From Hungatella sp. UBA7603 (lineage in GTDB: Bacteria > Bacillota > Clostridia > Lachnospirales > Lachnospiraceae), in the NCBI GenBank assembly GCA_002478865.1, contig DLJZ01000006.1, positions 124,001 through 188,000 of the forward strand: a stretch of 64,000 nucleotides of DNA, in the 5' to 3' direction. This document shows, piece after piece, positions 63,763 to 64,000 of the stretch (its first letter is position 1; each line of letters starts with the position of its first letter). The position numbers were made by a program, and so were the translations under genes. Below the pieces are notes generated by a model, which made no database searches, had not been told where the DNA came from, and saw nothing but the letters and a program-made list of their open reading frames with translations.

Positions 63763-64000
63763 ATGAAAAAACACATTTTTCCAAACGTGGATCATTTGAT
63801 AAGTGAAGCAATCTCACTGGCAGATTCCTCTTTCCCACATTTACAGGAAGTTAATATTGTAGCTGAATATGAACACCTTTGTTCTATTTTAAATGCGATT
63901 GTGAAAAATAGTGATTACCAGCTCTGCAATATCAAACTAAGCGACTTCCATGTTGATGGATATAGAGACGAATACATACTTTCTTTATCTGATAAAAAGA
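63763..64000 (+). CDS. Unknown protein, cut by the right window edge
   Basis: An open frame from an ATG preceded by AAAGAAGG runs without a stop to the end of the window (79 codons). It begins MKKHIFPNVDHLISEAISLA and continues with a mixed, globular composition (for example CNIKLSDFHVDGYRDEYILS). No motif is recognised. It lies after the terminator of the polymerase operon and is likely part of the same island. Confidence 0.6.
   Translation, partial: MKKHIFPNVDHLISEAISLADSSFPHLQEVNIVAEYEHLCSILNAIVKNSDYQLCNIKLSDFHVDGYRDEYILSLSDKK

Noticed and set aside
57205..64000. Direct repeat of the tRNA-Arg 3' end as an attachment site
   Set aside because: I found no second copy of the tRNA 3' sequence before the right edge; an att site cannot be claimed from this window.

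Overview
The window looks like a chromosomal segment of a spore-forming, anaerobic Firmicute of the Clostridia, most like a Lachnospiraceae member of the Lacrimispora/Clostridium saccharolyticum type. The reasons are the sporulation genes gpr and spoIIP, a Rex repressor next to an iron-dependent alcohol dehydrogenase, a two-subunit Fe-S serine dehydratase, frequent TTG starts with strong AGGAGG sites, and proteins typical of Lachnospiraceae. The genus is inference from protein style; no search was possible.

Layout. 1-11.9 kb holds the widely conserved neighbourhood rpsT | gpr-spoIIP-lepA-hemW-hrcA-grpE-dnaK-dnaJ, mostly on the minus strand and headed at hrcA by a perfect CIRCE operator. Two plus-strand genes for secreted 3D-domain cell-wall proteins sit between hrcA and hemW. 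12.0-27.1 kb is a head-less contractile phage tail cluster of PBSX/Xkd type: tail terminator, sheath, tube, chaperone with a -1 frameshift site, tape measure, LysM protein, hub, baseplate, beta-helix fibre, holin and amidase. Divergent Cro-like and XRE/ImmA-like regulators flank it. No capsid, portal, terminase or integrase gene is present, so it is best read as a tailocin (R-type bacteriocin-like particle) lying between rpsT and holA, which are close neighbours in many Firmicutes. 27.4-37.2 kb holds holA, comEC, a GerMN lipoprotein, an orphan histidine kinase, DegV, an ABC exporter and an unknown protein. 37.4-42.3 kb is the glycolytic set gap, pgk, tpiA, gpmI. 42.8-45.2 kb (plus strand) is a PHP phosphatase and sdaAB-sdaAA. 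45.3-57.0 kb (minus strand) holds argH, a YfhO-type membrane protein, GtrA, apbE-cbiK, an Fe-alcohol dehydrogenase, a LysR regulator, rex, a 40-residue ORF, queA and an unknown membrane-anchored protein.

57.1-64 kb is the most unusual part. A tRNA-Arg(CCG) gene is followed by about 2.2 kb of very AT-rich DNA with no convincing gene but several hairpins. A clear promoter then drives a plus-strand operon: a 57-residue protein, a 924-residue protein carrying the ordered signature motifs of the two-barrel (QDE-1/YonO/cellular RdRP-like) RNA polymerases, and a double zinc-ribbon protein of a type common in clostridial prophages. A strong terminator closes the operon, and a further gene runs off the right edge. 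I infer a prophage-related or other mobile island next to the tRNA gene that encodes a single-chain RNA polymerase.

Several start codons were moved from the longest ORF because the Shine-Dalgarno site decides otherwise (hrcA, spoIIP, rpsT, amidase, fibre, tape measure, pgk, argH, rex, the polymerase). Two genes appear to start at non-canonical codons (comEC at ATA, the zinc-ribbon gene at ATT).
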